The notes beneath the pieces were generated by a model that did no database searches, had not been told where the DNA came from, and was given only the letters and a program-made list of their open reading frames with translations. A stretch of 64,000 bases of DNA from an uncultured Kineothrix sp. (lineage in GTDB: Bacteria; Bacillota; Clostridia; Lachnospirales; Lachnospiraceae): assembly GCA_910587275.1 (NCBI GenBank), contig CAJUMD010000006.1, positions 1-64,000 of the forward strand. Direction: 5' to 3'. The position numbers and the translations under genes were made by a program. This document shows, piece by piece, positions 62,006 to 64,000 of the stretch (positions are counted from its first letter, which is position 1; each line of letters starts with the position of its first letter).

Positions 62006-63064
62006 TCATACATACTCAAGCCGGTAGCCCGCTGCTTTTAACAGGCGGTTCATAATCGCCTGTCCGATTCCGTTTTCTTCCGCATCCCCAAAACACTCGG
62101 AATAAATCACGGTCACGCCTTCCCCGTCAAATTCCCTCAGAATGCGGTACAGGGCTTTAGCGATGGTCGTTTCATCCTTCCGGTTTCCCGCGTTTTTCAC
62201 ACTGTCCGCCAAATAAAGAGATACCGTATCATCCGTTCCGATTACGCCTACCCGTTCACCTTTTTCCTGCATTTGGCGCGTCCTGCGGTTGATTTCCATC
62301 ACAACGTTTTCCTGCCTGCCGTTTATGATGGTCAGTTCCCCTTTCGGCGCATAATGCCGGTATTTCATTCCCGGCGCCTTAGGAGCCTGTCCGGAATTAC
62401 CTTCCAAAATGGCTCTATCCACCCCGACTTTTCCAAGCACACCTTCGAGCATTTCCCGTGTCACGGAACCGGGGCGCAGGATTACGGGAATGTCTTCCGT
62501 CAAATCCACAATGGTAGATTCCAGCCCGATTCCGATTTCCCCTCCGTCCAAAATCATTTCAATCCTGCCGTCCATATCCTCCGCCACGTATTTTGCCAGT
62601 GTGGGACTGGGTCTGCCTGAAAGGTTGGCGCTGGGCGCCGCCACATATCCCCCGGCGGCTTTAATAAACGCAAGCGCCACTTTATGTCCCGGCATCCGCA
62701 CCGCCACCGTATCCAAACCGCCCGTCGTCATCCGTGGAACCTTATCCGATTTCGGGAGTACCATGGTCAGGGGACCGGGCCAAAAAGCCTCTGCCAGCTT
62801 CCGCGCCGCCTCTGGCACATACGCCACAATGGGAGGCAAATCCTCCATCCGGCAGATATGCACAATCAGCGGATTATCCGAAGGTCTTCCTTTTGCCCTG
62901 TAAATCCTGCCTGACGATTCTTCCTGCAGTGCATCCCCGCCAAGCCCGTATACCGTCTCCGTGGGAAATGCCACCAAACCGCCGTTTCTAATGATTCCGC
63001 CGGCTTCTGCCAATGCCTCGCTGTCTATATTTTCTTCACTCATCGGGATTATTTTTGTCTTCAT
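62006..63064 (-). CDS. L-threonylcarbamoyladenylate synthase, Sua5 type
   Basis: It makes threonylcarbamoyl-AMP for the t6A modification of ANN-decoding tRNAs. The 352 residues have the YrdC core with FPTETVYGLGGDAL, KGRPSDNPLIVHI and APSANLSGRPSPT, and a C-terminal Sua5 domain (about 215-352) after the PGMKYRHYAPKGEL linker. AGGGTGA precedes the ATG; a TATACT box lies about 20 bases further up. It is first in the sua5-rpiB-upp-sleB run. Confidence 0.96.
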   Translation of the reverse strand: MKTKIIPMSEENIDSEALAEAGGIIRNGGLVAFPTETVYGLGGDALQEESSGRIYRAKGRPSDNPLIVHICRMEDLPPIVAYVPEAARKLAEAFWPGPLTMVLPKSDKVPRMTTGGLDTVAVRMPGHKVALAFIKAAGGYVAAPSANLSGRPSPTLAKYVAEDMDGRIEMILDGGEIGIGLESTIVDLTEDIPVILRPGSVTREMLEGVLGKVGVDRAILEGNSGQAPKAPGMKYRHYAPKGELTIINGRQENVVMEINRRTRQMQEKGERVGVIGTDDTVSLYLADSVKNAGNRKDETTIAKALYRILREFDGEGVTVIYSECFGDAEENGIGQAIMNRLLKAAGYRLEYV

Positions 63065-63146
63065 TTGAATTCACCCTATATAGTATAACATAGGGACGCT
63101 ATTTTGTCTCTATTTTATTTATCTTCCATGCCTGAATATCCGCACA

Positions 63147-63195
63147 CAAAAAAATGCCGCCCCGCAGCTTTCATCCACAGTACGGGGTGGCATTT
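63147..63195 (-). terminator. Terminator of rhaA
   Basis: A 13-bp stem with one G-U/A-C difference (63152-63164 with 63183-63195, AAATGCC-CCCCG) and a seven-T run on the minus strand, about 30 bases after the stop. Confidence 0.92.
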
Positions 63196-63224
63196 CTATC
63201 CCAAAGTACCAATTTACCGCCCTG

Positions 63225-64000
63225 CTACCTTTTAAGCAGGACATCCTCCTCATATTTCACAACATCCCCAAACCATTCCCCGTCCGCCGGTACGCCGCAT
63301 TGCCTGCAGTACTCGTTCCAAACATCGCCGAGGGGATATGTCTTAATCTCCTCCTGCACCACCATCAGCTCCGTCAGCCTGTTTTCGTCCTGCAGCTGTT
63401 TCATCTTTGCATAAGGCATACACATGGCATTTAAAAGCGCTTTCTGCCAGCTTCGGAAGCCCACCGTCCACGCGGATACCCGGTTGATGCTGGCGTCAAA
63501 ATAATCCAACGCCATATAAACACGTCCCAGCGCATCGTTCCTGACAATTTCTTTTGCCATCTCTTTCGCCTCGTCGTCGAAAAGCACCACATGGTCGCTG
63601 TCCCAGCGTACCGGTCTTGTGATATGGAGAGCGATTTCCGGGAAGAAGCAAAGCAGCGCGGGAATCTTGTCGGATACCACCTCCGTCGGATGGTAATGCC
63701 CGTTATCCATCAACGGAAGACATCCTTCGTGGGTCGCCGCATAACTTAAGGCAAATTCCGCCGAACCTGCGGTGTAGGATTCCACGCCGATGCCGAATAC
63801 CTTGGATTCCACGCAGGGTTTCACTAAATCCCTGTCATAAGGTTCCGATAAAATCTGTTCGATGGAATCCTTATAACGCATCCTCGGCCCCATGCGGTCC
63901 GCGGGAATATCCTTATAGCCGTCCCCCGTCCATATATTCATGACGCAGGGAATGCCCGTTTCCTTTGCAAAATACTGGGAAATGCGGATGCACGCCTTTC
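63225..64000 (-). CDS. rhaA: L-rhamnose isomerase, C-terminal part (cut by window edge)
   Basis: It converts L-rhamnose to L-rhamnulose. About 258 residues are visible; the frame is open to the last base, so the 5' part lies outside. Family blocks are CIRISQYFAKETGIPCV, DGYKDIPADRMGPRMRYKDS, LMDNGHYHPTEVVSDK and RPVRWDSDHVVLFDDEAKEM, the last two holding metal and substrate ligands. An internal Met at 63941 is not the start. It has its own terminator. Rhamnulokinase and aldolase genes are not in view. Confidence 0.95.
   Translation of the reverse strand, partial: KACIRISQYFAKETGIPCVMNIWTGDGYKDIPADRMGPRMRYKDSIEQILSEPYDRDLVKPCVESKVFGIGVESYTAGSAEFALSYAATHEGCLPLMDNGHYHPTEVVSDKIPALLCFFPEIALHITRPVRWDSDHVVLFDDEAKEMAKEIVRNDALGRVYMALDYFDASINRVSAWTVGFRSWQKALLNAMCMPYAKMKQLQDENRLTELMVVQEEIKTYPLGDVWNEYCRQCGVPADGEWFGDVVKYEEDVLLKR

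Overview
The window looks like chromosomal DNA of an anaerobic, spore-forming Clostridia of the Lachnospiraceae type. This is inferred from gene content: SpoVT, SpoVG and a SleB-type hydrolase, a T-box-controlled ileS, a GlgC/GlgD pair, DnaD/DnaI-type primosome genes, a full F-type ATP synthase operon with a sodium-type c subunit, and GGAGG-like ribosome binding sites. No rRNA, tRNA, prophage, insertion sequence or CRISPR array was seen.

Layout. 0-10 kb: glycogen phosphorylase, ileS with its T-box leader, a secreted protein of unknown function, nicotinate phosphoribosyltransferase, and spoVT behind a forespore-type promoter. 10-13 kb: a three-gene cassette CotH kinase / VTC polyphosphate polymerase / DUF4956 membrane protein. 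13.5-20.4 kb: a sugar ABC importer (binding lipoprotein and two permeases, no ATPase), an AraC regulator, an Spx/ArsC-like protein and a GH31 alpha-glycosidase. 20.5-28 kb: a same-strand run with a second CotH / VTC / DUF4956 cassette followed by XpaC, TelA and a membrane-anchored amidase. 28-34 kb: an ECF sigma/anti-sigma pair, mfd and pth. 34-44 kb: a marR pair, spoVG, glgD-glgC, murC, dnaD, dnaI and a long prs-like gene. 44-51 kb: queT behind a likely preQ1 riboswitch, a YczE-type membrane protein, an HTH regulator fused to membrane segments, an 843-residue exported protein with a degenerate C39-like end, and a methyltransferase. 51-58.6 kb: atpZ-I-B-E-F-H-A-G-D-C. 58.9-64 kb: a DUF402 protein, sua5-rpiB-upp-sleB, and the 3' part of rhaA.

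The strongest candidates for something under-described are four. (1) The duplicated CotH-VTC-DUF4956 cassette, one copy linked to XpaC/TelA. (2) A dispersed palindromic repeat (family A) with compensatory stem changes between copies; its edge coincides with the T-run of intrinsic terminators at most loci. (3) A cluster of seven DnaA-box-like 9-mers, partly abutting head to tail, upstream of the dnaD-dnaI helicase-loading genes. (4) A second dispersed repeat (family B) upstream of marR and queT.

Starts were chosen by Shine-Dalgarno position. Several lie downstream of the longest possible reading frame; where that matters it is stated.
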